A stretch of 64,000 bases of DNA from Puffinus mauretanicus (taxonomy: Eukaryota; Chordata; Aves; Procellariiformes; Procellariidae), in contig JAJKFH010000102.1 of the NCBI GenBank assembly GCA_023333565.1, positions 6,527,001-6,591,000 on the forward strand, read 5' to 3'. The notes under the pieces were generated by a model. It searched no databases. It saw only the letters and a list, made by a program, of their open reading frames with translations, and had not been told where the DNA came from. The position numbers and the translations under genes were made by a program. This document shows, piece after piece, positions 1 through 9,990 of this stretch; within the stretch, counting starts at the first letter, position 1; each line of letters begins with the position of its first letter.

Positions 1-1000
1 AAACACTGTGATGTTGGCATATGGATACACCAAAAAATAGAGCGTTTGTTGAAAAATAAGAATTCCGGCATTTAGGAGAAAGTAAATGAACAGTCCTTCT
101 AAAAATACAACAGTATGCTAAAATATTGCCAAAGCACTGCTGTGACGCTGTTGTAAGCTGTCATATTTTTTGACCATTATAAATAGATTAGTATTATTAT
201 AAGGATTTTTTTCCTATTAGCAAAGAAGGTTTTTTCCCGTTTTCTACATAAGGATGCCCTGGACGGGCAGAGCCGTGCTCGCACTGAAGGCGGCGGGAGT
301 GTTGCTGGGGAGGAGGTGGGCAACTGGGCCCTACACCCTGGGAGTGGCCCTTGTAAAGCCTTAAAGTCTCCTGTACTGTAAACTCGTGTTTTTAATAATC
401 TGTTTTGCTTATATTCTCCATTTCTTCAAGACATTAAGAGATGGTCCAATTCATCACTCACGATATATTATGATGTAGTCAAGTTCAGATCCAGCTTCGG
501 TTTAGAGAGTGTACGAATTGAAGCCTGAAACAAGAATGAGCTCCTCTTCGCTGACACTGAAGTGTTGGGGGCTTTTGGGAATTTTCTTTCTTTTTCGTGG
601 TGTGCTCAGACCCAATCAGGAAAATTTTCTTTCAGATTTGTGACCAAACTGTAGGACTAGGGGAATTTGAAGCCAGATCTGTTTCCCTTTGTGAAATTTA
701 GTAACAGGTAAGAACATTCAGGTCAAGACCAAAACGTTAGATTCACTTCCTACTGCTAGTTAGGCTAGAGTTACACCTTTTTTGGGCATTGGGTGGAGAG
801 CAGCGGCTACAGGTAAAGTGGATTTCCGATGACTTGCGTACAGTCTGTTAAAGCAGCTCGAGTCCACGTGTGCTGCTTGCTCCACTGGTGGACATCCTAG
901 ATAAGTGTAAGGTGATCATTCTTGCAGTACCTTTCCCCATGTCTCTGGCCTCTTCAAGCACGTGGTGAACACACAGAGGCACGGGCACATACATGGTATG

Positions 1001-1033
1001 TTACGTAAGCGCATTACGTATATGTATACGTAA
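1001..1033. promoter_or_regulatory. PAR-bZIP/NFIL3-like palindrome cluster
   Basis: TTACGTAA, a perfect 8-bp palindrome matching the E4BP4/PAR-bZIP consensus TTAYGTAA, lies at 1001-1008. At 1014-1033 a second palindrome has 9-bp arms (TTACGTATA and TATACGTAA) around a 2-bp spacer. The two share a GCATTA-type neighbour and look like a diverged tandem copy. The match is seen directly. Binding or enhancer activity is inference, and such motifs occur by chance in AT-rich DNA. Confidence 0.3.
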
Positions 1034-3066
1034 AGTGCATTATCTGAACGAGTTTTTGTTGCTTACGGAACACACATCCTTTCTAGTTGCACACATTTGT
1101 AGGTGAGGAGACCATATGCTTCATGACAGCTTGAGGAGGGTCTCCGCTAATATTTCTGACAGCTTTATTTTCTGTCTTCTCCAGCCTCTCTCTTTTCCTT
1201 TGAGCTGCAAGCGTAGATTGAAACTCGAGTAATACATAAGAGGATCCTTTAATATTGGCTATTTTCAGAGGCACAAAGGACAATTACTTTCTCTTCCTAC
1301 TAACCTCCTGCTGGCTTCCTAGCTGCTTGGGAGGCTGGTGATTTTAAGAATGCCACTTTACCCAGTGCATCAACTACGGAGCAAATCTTTGCTCACCAAG
1401 ATCCCAGTTCCTACACCCCATGGTAACGCCAAAAATTGAACTTGAGTGGCCCAGAGCGCCAGCTCCTACTGTGATGACTCATACAACCATCAGCACTTTT
1501 TAGAGTTAAATTTGATCCATTGGCCCTTAGCAGTGCTGACAATTGCCAGCTAAAAGACCCTTCAGTGAATTGTCCTTTAACAGAAGTCTTTTTTTTTTCT
1601 TTTCCCCCCATTTCCTGTTGTTCTTTTAAATAAAAAGAAATCCTGATGACAAAGCTAAAGTGTATTCTGTGATTATTGTTTGAAGAAAGAGTATTTACCT
1701 ATATTTCAAGGAAATGAATTGCCTGAAAATTGCAGGTCAAAGTTATTTTATAAAGATAGTATTCTTCACTACTGCAAAATCTCCTCAAGAAAAAAATCTC
1801 ACACTATTTATATTATACATTTATGTACGAGTATTTGATCTTTTGAATGGTTATAATTAAAATACATGGGAGAGTCTGTACTGTATTAATACTGTACTAG
1901 TCTGATAAAGGACACTGAACACTTAAACCCGTCTTTTTTGTTTGTGAGCGTGTCCTGAGAGAAACTGAGGGGGTTCAACTGGCAAGTGCAATTTGATGAC
2001 ATTTTCTACCTTCTGCAAGGAGCATAGTTTTACAGAACACAGTCCGAATAAAATCACATTCCGTAGAGGAGAGATTTCCATTGTAGTCTCCTGGTCCCTG
2101 GCAGGGTGGTCTAGGTTTTACTTGAGATGAGTCTAAAAGGTCTTGGGAAAGCTGACATCTTGTTCAGTAGGCTTAGATTTGCTACATAGGGTATTTGCCT
2201 TTGTTAGTCAAAGCCTAGGGAGATGCTTGAGGTATACTGGAGTATTAGTAAAATTGTATTTAAGGTCGTGCTCTTAGTGGCAATGATGTTAATATATTTA
2301 ATTAAATTTAAAACCAGATTTTCAGCACTGGCTTTTGGCTTAGGCAAGGTAGAAGGTTGGCTAGTACAGCAAAGAACTGGGTGAAGTTGCCTGCTCATAG
2401 CTGGGCAATAAGGGCTCCTCCTGCTCTAAGAAGTTGCTTTGCCCACGTTTTTGGGGGACAAAATTCAGTTAAGCTTGCTCTGCTCAGAAGCATTGAGCTG
2501 GCTCTGGAACAGATGTAAATATGGCTTGCGGTATCTTTGCAGTTTCTATAGGGGGTAAGTGAATACAACAGGTTTAAATTCAGCTGAGGGCCATGCTGTG
2601 TTTTGTGGCAGTCAGTCTAAAGACACGTTTAATTAAACTGGTTCAATTTCTACACTAGGATTATGGAGTCTACCTTTTACACTGCTATAAAATCTTTGTG
2701 TATGAGTAAGCTTTCAGTGTAATGAAAAGGGCTGGGGGACACAGCTGTAATCCTCAGCTAACCAATTAAATATTTACTTATTAGTAAGGATCTAAAAGTT
2801 ATTTTACAGTCCATTTTAAAAAAAGAAAGCAAAATACCTGTTATATGGCTAAGTCAGTGCCTTTGGTCAGTGATTGGAAGAGTTGCTTTTCTCAGCTGGG
2901 AACACCATTTTAATGTCACAACCGACCTTCTAGTGGGAGATTAGTCCTAAGTGATTTCAGAGCAGACTGAATTAAAGGCAGATACTGACTTCTGTATTAA
3001 AGAATTCTTTACAAACACAGAGAAAATACCTATTCTGTAACAGTGATTCATCCACCAAATCGCACT

Positions 3067-3096
3067 GTGGTGGAGTCTCTCGTGGTGGAGTCTCTC
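3067..3096. repeat. 15-bp tandem duplication
   Basis: GTGGTGGAGTCTCTC occurs twice, head to tail, with no mismatch (3067-3081 and 3082-3096). The exact identity points to a recent local slippage duplication. No function is implied. Confidence 0.9.
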
Positions 3097-4114
3097 TTCT
3101 TCACTGACTGTGGAAGGAGCCTGGGGACATTGAGGTTCCCAGGCAAAGGCAGCCGTGGTGGCTCATCTGGCTGTCCTTACGCGTGCATCCAGTAACATGC
3201 AACTGTGTTTTCATTGAAATGACATTGCTCCTTATGCCATGGTATTAAAGATCATGCTTCTCATGCTAGGATATAGGCAAATGCATAAATAATAACAAGA
3301 AATGCAATATATGTGTCAATTACCCTTCTGTTTAATAATAAATTGAATGCATCTGCTATGAAGGATATGCAAAATATATAAGAAGCGTATGCAGTCACAG
3401 AAAAGTGAATGTGTTAATGCAATATTCTACTTTACGAATTCAAATCTGGAAGAGGAGTGTGTTTAGTAGGAGATACTGTGCTTTTTGCTGTGCTTCAGAT
3501 TGATTTTATATTTGTAGTTGTATGCAGGCGGCCGCCAAAAGCAGGACAGTCTGATTCTGAGAAAACGAAATGATTTGTTCCGATTCCTGGGAATGCGAGT
3601 TTGTTTAGCGGCACCATGGTGCATTAAATGCGTTGTGGTTGAGATTAACAAATGTAGGACAATTAATTAGTTCAGGTTTGCACGTCATGCATAGATTACT
3701 CGGTCAGTACGTGTACATGTAGGGTGAGCTTTTTAGTTCTCGCTGAAACTTGTTGCTGAGATCGGTTTCGTGCCTCCTGCCGATAGTCAGAAAAGACAGA
3801 GCTGGAGTAGAAATACTGAAGTACTTGTCACTTCTGTAAAACAGTTTCCATTTGAAACCTGAAATTATATATAATGAGGCATTCCTATAAACAGGGTTGC
3901 CGTAGGTAAGTAGCAGTTTGCATGGGATGATGGAAGTTTTGTGACTGTAGAGGAATAATATTAATTCTCCTGAGAGATTACAAATGAGTAAATGCTGATG
4001 AATATGTACAAATATGTATATGTGAATTCAGTACTTCTGAAAGGCAATTGACAGTTCTGGAAACGAAAGGCCTCTCTCTGCCAGGAAAGTGCCGTAGAGG
4101 AAAGCAGCACCGTA

Positions 4115-4265
4115 AAAATGTGTGCGGTGCATCCCCGGGGTGACGCGGGGTGTGTTCTGCGGGCAGCCCCTCCCGGGGCGAGGAGGGGAGTCAGGTCTGC
4201 ACGCACTCGGGGCCCGCTCAGTAAAACACTTGGGGATGCGATTCTGTAAGCACGCGTGTAGTAGG
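4115..4265. promoter_or_regulatory. Very small CpG-dense patch, possible promoter
   Basis: About 14 CpG dinucleotides fall within roughly 150 bp of about 65% GC, inside otherwise AT-rich, CpG-poor DNA. That is close to the CpG number expected from base composition, so CpG is hardly depleted here. About 95 bp further on, near 4359, is a TATA-box-like TTTATATAAG. Both strands have short open frames across the patch, but none is recognisable. It could be an unannotated transcription start, an unmethylated enhancer or a chance GC spike. It is shorter than standard CpG-island definitions. Confidence 0.3.
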
Positions 4266-5089
4266 TTACTAACACGTTTAAAATGCACGCTTGCGAACTT
4301 TACGTTGGATGCTTACCTCCTCCCCCAGTCGTAAAATGCCGTTAGGCCAATATCTCGCTTTATATAAGATGTTATCTTTAAATGATAGCAATATGTGTGT
4401 TTCTATGAGGAGTAATGTGGGGAGGGAAGTAAGACAGAGTCTTGCACCTTCTACCACATGTCCTGCTGTTCTTTTAATAACTAATGCGTTGTGTTGGTAC
4501 AGAAAGTGGTTCCTAGTGAGAAGTAACAAGCTGAAATGGGGTAGAAAATGGAGAAACCAAGAGATTCTAATCCTTAAAGGTATATTGGAGGTAAAGGTGC
4601 GGGTACAGCAGCATGAATAGCAGCAGCAGTTCTATACCCAAGCCCCTCTGCAATGCACAGAAATATAGCATAAAGAAGTAGCAGTAAGAGGCTACATGGA
4701 AGAAGAATGCCGTTGCACAAGAGTGTGAAGTTTTAAGAATGCAAGGTTTTTCTTCCTGCTTTGCTTAGTTTTAAATTCTGTGTTTTTATGTATGAGAAAA
4801 AGGAAAATATTTACTTGTGTAACTATACAGCTTTATATAATTATTTTCATCTCAACACTGTAAGTTTTGCTCCTTCTAAGCCTAAAGTGCTTAGAAATGT
4901 TTCTGTGTCTTCACTGTCCAGTTGTAATTAACTCAGAATATGGCATGTGAGTTGTAGAGGTGTGGTTTATAGCCCTGATTAAGAACAATATTTGAATATA
5001 GGCTTAACTTCAGGAATGTGGCTTAGTTCATTTGAATTCAGCAAAACATGAGTGCACTGCAGTGTTCAGTTAGAAAAGAAAGATTTCAA
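4266..5089. other. Non-coding stretch
   Basis: No gene or named repeat is seen. Overlapping short frames on both strands near 4280-4620 compete with each other and have no domain character. Several AATAAA-like hexamers occur, but without a gene they carry no weight. Confidence 0.5.
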
Positions 5090-5168
5090 TACAGCCAAAG
5101 TCCCATTTTGAAGGCAGACAGTGTCCTGCTGACCTTCAGGGTGATTTAGGTGCCTAAGTCACTCTAAT
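5090..5168. repeat. Old palindromic amniote repeat, fragment
   Basis: Contains GTCCCATTTTGAA and TTTAGGTGCCTAAGTC, which resemble an old amniote interspersed repeat whose units read like TTAGG(A/T)GCCTAAGTC next to CCATTTT(C/G)AAA. The inner TTAGGTGCCTAA is almost self-complementary. The fragment is short and diverged, so the family assignment rests on remembered sequence character only. Confidence 0.35.
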
Positions 5169-5403
5169 GAAGGGAAAAAAGAAAAAAGTTGGTTTCCTAA
5201 GCTACTTGTGTTGTTAAACATTACTTGTCTGTTCTGAAAGCCTGCAGGGACTGTGACAATTGAGTGTGAGAGTTGTCTTCCAGGAGCTCCAGAGACTGCA
5301 GGATTTACATGGATTGCAGTTTTAAGGAATGATATCAAGGGCATTTTAAATGGTTAATAGTAGCAGAGATTGGCTTCTCTAGGTTCTTGTAGAGTTTTGT
5401 TTT

Positions 5404-5580
5404 CTTTCATAGCACCAGGGATCTTGGTCAGGTTGGACCTCAGGGTGGTCATCTGGTGAGGCCACCTGCATGGGGCAGGAGAGGTGCTAGCAGCAGATCG
5501 GCTCAACCGTGGTTTTGTCTAGTTGAGGCTTGAAAACCTTTATGGATGGAGGTGCCAAAACCTATCATCTGTGCAGCTTT
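5404..5580 (-). repeat. CR1 LINE 3' fragment, antisense
   Basis: Read on the plus strand, this has the antisense CR1 layout: a 'ggttggacct..ggtcatct' block, then 'ttgtctagttgaggcttgaaaacctttatggatggagg', then 'tgccaaaacctatcatctg', matching the usual CR1 order. CR1 is a non-LTR retrotransposon of amniotes that is normally truncated at the 5' end. This copy is heavily diverged and has no coding capacity. Confidence 0.7.
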
Positions 5581-6574
5581 TGGTTTGTTTTAATGTGTTG
5601 TCTTTCTCTGATTACATTTCAGTTTGTGTTATGTTACTGTTATGTACATCTGTGATCATTTTATGATACTTTCTGGTCTTTTTTTCCTGGTTGATACTAG
5701 GTCAATAATGTGAATGTATATAGGATCTTTGTTTATAGTTTACATCCAAAGGCTAGCTTTAACCTAGTGAAGGTGATCCTTCTTGGCTTCCTCTGTCGAT
5801 ATAGAGAGAGAGGCTTCTGTAGAAAGTATTGCAGAGCAAGAACTTCCATATCACCATTGACTATAATAGGGACGAGTCATCTCACTAGGCCAAAGTTGCC
5901 TGTGTGAGAGTGGAGCTTAAGACACGGGAGGTAAGCGTTATGGTTTTCTACCCGCTACCATCAGGGCAGATGTTGCTATTTGTTTTAGTGTGTTGATGCT
6001 AAAACCCCGGGGTGGTGAGCCTTCGGAAGCTATAGCCCCTTGAGCCTGCACCCACATGGGATTTCCAAAATTGTGTAAAGAAGTTCAGCAGTCAGTGTTC
6101 ACTGGTGTTTGATGGGCTTGGGAACACAGCTGTTTCCAAATCCAGCTGTTTCAAAAAAACCACCAACTTTCAAAAAATCTGAGTGAAACATTGAGAGTTT
6201 TGCTCTTAGTTTCCTTTATTTAGTGGGACAAGATTTTACCCTCTTTTTGCTGTTCAGAAAGTGTGGAGTCTTTTCAGTGTCTTAATAGGTTTTGCTTCAG
6301 CCCCTTGTACAGTTTCCCGTGTAGAGCTTTTGTTTGTTACAGCTCCAGCTTTGGAGAGCAATGAGTGGGGTGTTTCTGTGGAGCTGTGGACTTCTTTTCA
6401 TTGACTCAAACACACAGTTTAAAGAAAATGGGAAGGGGTGGGAGGGGCAAATGAAAGTATATTGTTTTTTATAAAGAAGTGTCACCTGCAAAGTGCTTTT
6501 AAATAATCCCCTATATAACCATGTATGGGGTTTTTTCACTTGAAAGACACTATCTCCTTCTTCGAAACATTTGC
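5581..6574. other. Non-coding stretch
   Basis: No gene or named repeat can be supported. The short open frames at 5710-5907 (+) and 6297-6581 (-) show no family features. Confidence 0.5.
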
Positions 6575-6960
6575 ACAGCAAAGTAATGCATTATTGCATT
6601 TTCATAAATAATTGAAAAGCAACTTAAAAGAAAGTAGGCCAACAGGAAAAAAAAAAAAGAAAGTGTCAGTTTCAAATTTGAGAGAAGAAAAATATGTTTC
6701 CTTCTTGATAGCAAGTCAGTTAAATGTTATTAAATCCCATTCTCCCACCCCGACATGACCAAAGACAAATCTGACAATTGACAGTTTCATTTAAAAGAGA
6801 GAGAAATGGGGAAAAAGGTTTTAGAATGCCGAATCTGGTTTGTTTTGTTTATTCTTTTTTTAAATTTTTTTTCCCCTTGGCAAGAAAGGTAATTGTGACC
6901 CCTTATCAGTTTGCAAGTGACTGAGGAGCAAATCTCTGGAGGTCTGTGTGTTGGCTTTTC
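6575..6960. promoter_or_regulatory. Possible conserved non-coding element
   Basis: AT-rich sequence dense in homeodomain/POU-type words: TAATGCATTATTGCATTTTC and ATAAATAATTG near 6585-6615, ACAATTGACAGTTTC near 6774, GGTAATTGTGACC near 6889. There is no repeat signature and no open frame of note. The style resembles developmental enhancers. Conservation cannot be judged from one sequence, so this is inference. Confidence 0.25.
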
Positions 6961-7209
6961 AGCGCCGTTCTCCGTGCTGGGCTGTAATAATGCAAGCTAT
7001 TTTAGAACTGTGCATACGTTAGTGTTCTGGCGCGGCATGATACAATAATGTGTGAAAAAGCATAAGATCACACCTTGGTGAAACTTGCAGATTTCCTGCA
7101 TAATCCGACAGTGAGCTCTTGTCAGGTTTTGACTATATGTAAAGTGAGAATAAAGTTTCCAGCAGCAAAGCGTAAGCCTTGGATGCATTTTGAGTGGCTG
7201 TGCAGGGAT

Positions 7210-7336
7210 TTTGGCCCTGATGTGGTTATGAATGTGCCTGACTTTAAGCCCTTTGGTCCCACCGTAGCCAGCGGGCCTCCTTCAGGGCTTAAAATTTGGC
7301 ACATGCTCTAAGCCCTTTGCCGAACTGGAGCTTTAT
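7210..7336. repeat. Palindromic MITE-like amniote repeat
   Basis: Inverted arms are visible: TTTAAGCCCT at 7243-7252 pairs with AGGGCTTAAA at 7284-7293, and ATGTGCC at 7232-7238 pairs with GGCACAT at 7298-7304, around a roughly 30-bp centre. The right flank, AAGCCCTTTGCCGAACTGG, resembles the 'taagtgctttgctgaatcggg' end of an old palindromic repeat common in reptile and bird genomes. Short non-coding palindromic copies suggest a MITE-like DNA element. Open frames on both strands here (7075-7311) are side effects of the palindrome. Confidence 0.6.
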
Positions 7337-7599
7337 TTTTGCTGGTGGTGAAAAAGATCAAAGAGCCAGTGTAAATAATTTCTTAAAGAACAATCAGTAA
7401 CATGCACAGTTTTCGTATAACATACAGCGCGATGTTTCTGGGGACAGAACCATGCGTCATCGGCGGGAATGGCTTGTGGCCACGGGTCTCTTCACTGGGA
7501 TGCTGGCATGTCAGTCCTGAGCTGGTGTGGCTGGGAGAGGATGGGCAGGCTGGAAGCGAAAACGTATTCGGTTAAAAATGCTCTCAATGCAAGATGAGG

Positions 7600-7765
7600 A
7601 CCAGGGCCTTTATTCCAGCAGGGGCTTTGCGTGGGCTCTGTGCTGTACCAGAAGTTACAGGCATTTTGCAGGAGTTGCTGGGTGAGGTTCTTGTGCTGGG
7701 CGGGAGGCCTGACTGGCAGGTCCTAATGGTCCTTTCTGGCCTGGAGAGCAAGAGATCAGTGATTG
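7600..7765 (+). repeat. Old CR1/L3-like LINE 3' end, sense
   Basis: The sequence from 7665 to 7745 follows the layout of an old CR1-type 3' end: 'gctgggtgaggttcttgtgctgggcgggaggcctgactgg', then 'ggtcctaatggtcctttctggcctgg'. The closest form I know is the turtle/old-amniote CR1 tail 'ggaggtcagactagatgatcataatggtcccttctggcct'. The 5' limit is uncertain. Competing short frames at 7584-7862 are in the repeat and are not genes. Confidence 0.55.
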
Positions 7766-9184
7766 CTGGTATTAATGTGTTGCTACGTGGTGTTTTAACA
7801 TCAGAGCTACTCGAAGAGTGGACCCCGTTCAGGTGAGCCCAGTGGGTGGAAGCCTCATGCAACTGATCCGTTCTCCAGAGGAAAAAATGTCAGCATGTGC
7901 ATTCTCCCCCGCTTTCCTCCCAGATTTACTCCATCTCCTTTTATTTTTTATAACCAGTGTGGCTGTATTTTAAGTCACTGCCCACCATTTCCAGAATGTG
8001 TGATACATTTGTTAAGGATTTGGAATTTGGGATACTTTGATATAACTTTATGTAGGTTTTATAGAAACACCTGACGCGTATGTTTAGTTCCTAAACACCT
8101 TCTGTGCTTGATTTATCCTCACAGGTTGTCACGGTGTTCAGATGACCTGAAACTGAGGAAGTGCGAGGGAGCTCAGCTGGCAAAAGTCTGACATCGAGTC
8201 TGACTGCGGCTCAAATTTGTTTTGCAGAGTTGAGCCCAGGCTGCGTGGGCGGTGAAGAAAGCCTTCTTCACCTTCACCATTGTATCCAAAAAGCTCTGAG
8301 CAGCATAATTTTTTGCAGGTGATGAATAACCTAGTTAGCTCACATTGTTTCAATGCAGTGACAGTTCTCTGAGAAGGCACGGTGGTAATTCGTAATAACG
8401 TACCCATGCTCAGGCTCAACAGTGGAGATGCTCTGGTGGTTCTTTGGTAGGTTTTCTCAGCCAGAGAAGCCACGCTGTCAGCCATCTACCGTGGACCACC
8501 ATGCAGTAGTTACTTCTTTACGCTAGAGACTACTCTTTAATGTGGCTCAGCAGGTTGGCTTCTAGTGAAGCAGGCTCACAACTTTTAACCTAGGATATTT
8601 TCAAGGTCCTGTGGCAACTGTGATCACCAGAGGCATGCAGATCCTGAGGTTAAATATGTGGAGGATGCTCGTAAAGCGATGTCATTTTCTGTTGTCACAG
8701 AATTTCCTTTCGCTTTGGTTCTCCTGGCCAGTGTCTCTCGGGGTGTAAGGCCAGGCCTGTCTGTCTTGGGAGGTTTCCTGTATAGGTTGAAAGAGGGCTT
8801 TCTGGGCAGAAGACAGAGTCATTTTGTTGACACAGAACAGTGTGCATCGTTGTTTGTGTTATTACTGTTTTACATTTTTTGCATTTGTAAGAACAGCATA
8901 TTGATGACTGCGTGTTAAAACTCTGTCTTTTAGTGGCTCGTTTTCTTTCCGAAAAAGGAAGAAAGCTACATTCTTTCTAAGAAAAACCTGAAATTATATT
9001 GGAACAAGTACTAGTGCTGTGTTCATACATGATCAAATTCAGGAAGATTAGGGCACGGTGTATAAATTGCCTTCGTGTTCGTTGGGTTAGTAGCTGTCAA
9101 ATAAGTGCTTATAGATGTTGGCAAAGCTTTTCTTTCCATAATCGCTGTGAAACAGGGATGGAAATGTAACAGATGCCATTTAAT
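7766..9184. other. Non-coding stretch
   Basis: Nothing nameable. The longest open frame (minus, 8138-8485, 115 codons) is rich in Ser, Leu and Thr, has no recognisable domain and no clear splice or promoter context, and is treated as chance. Confidence 0.5.
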
Positions 9185-9360
9185 ATGGACCAGCACCTAG
9201 GTTCTGCTTCTGGGCCTGGCTCTTTATTGCCTCGTGGCCAAAGTTTCTTAGCATCTTTTATGCTTTAATTCCTCACTACTTATAAATGGAGATAATAGTA
9301 CTCTCTCACTTTACAGGAGATTTCTGAGGCTGTCTGTTAAATCGTTTGAGGTTCTTTGAT
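9185..9360 (+). repeat. MIR-type SINE relic
   Basis: The order of blocks fits a MIR: 'gttctgcttctgggcctggctctttattg', 'ccaaagtttcttagcatcttt', 'attcctcactacttataaatggagataatagtactctctcact', then 'ttgaggttctttgatg'. These correspond to the tRNA-derived body, core, 'cctcatctgtaaaatggggataata' and tail. MIRs are tRNA-derived SINEs, fixed in early amniote history and inactive. Confidence 0.65.
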
Positions 9361-9789
9361 GAAAGATATGAAATATATGCAATAGCATTAATGATAAGAT
9401 TAAATAGAATAATTCCGTTGAGACTGAGGAAAATTATTGCTCCTAGATGAGCTTTGCTTTGCTGGGCAGTGTTAACCTTCTGCAGGAAATAATTTGGTCC
9501 GAGACTGTGTTGGGGTTTCATTTCCTGGGATTTTTTTCATTTGCTATCTGACAAGGCTTTTTGATACCAGGCACTACACTTGAAGTCCTGTTGAAGAGCA
9601 AATGAAGCGTTGTGATGCTATTTTTTGCAGCATAGGAGTCTATGGTGACTCATTTAGTGTTCGTAATGCCTGTGACAGATTAAAAAAAATCAAATCAGTT
9701 ACTCCCAGTGAGACGGATACACTCAGCCAGACCCTATTTGAGAATTATTTGCTGCACTGTTAAGACCAAAGTACACATCTTCCCCCTCC
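9361..9789. other. Non-coding stretch
   Basis: AT-rich unique-looking DNA. No gene, repeat or motif that I can support. Confidence 0.5.
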
Positions 9790-9990
9790 CCCCCAAAAGA
9801 ATCCGGCTTATCATGAAATGTTTATCAGAGCCATATAAACATTTCTCGACTGCTGAATTTTGAAGGGAAATTCTTTCGGTCTAACATATGTATTGCAAGC
9901 AAAACTCTTCACAGATTTAAAAAAAATACATAATTAGCTTGGTTACAGCCCTAATTATTACCAAGCATGCCAGCATCTGGCAAGGGTACG
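9790..9990. promoter_or_regulatory. Possible enhancer with paired forkhead-like sites
   Basis: A hairpin has perfect 10-bp arms, AAATGTTTAT (9816-9825) and ATAAACATTT (9835-9844), with a 9-base loop. Each arm carries a forkhead-type core (TGTTTAT/ATAAACA) in convergent orientation. About 80 bp further on are CATAATTAGCTTGG and CCCTAATTATTACCAAGC, with homeodomain-type TAAT words and a CTTGG/CCAAG inverted pair. No repeat signature is seen. Regulatory function is inference. Confidence 0.3.

Larger units (their letters stand above)
1..4110. other. Non-coding AT-rich block
   Basis: No convincing gene. Open frames here are at most 66 codons and have no recognisable domains. The minus-strand frame at 1083-1283 has a basic, charged middle and ends in a stop, but no clear upstream exon or polyadenylation context supports it. 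The block contains the palindromic motif cluster near 1.0 kb and a small tandem duplication at 3.07 kb, listed separately. The rest is unique-looking AT-rich sequence with no repeat family that I can name. Confidence 0.6.

Noticed and set aside
1083..1283. Charged minus-strand frame that looks like a C-terminal exon
   Set aside because: Only 66 codons, with weak upstream acceptor and no linked exon; within chance expectation.
7075..7311. Frames on both strands with similar-looking peptides
   Set aside because: The symmetry comes from the palindromic repeat, not from coding.
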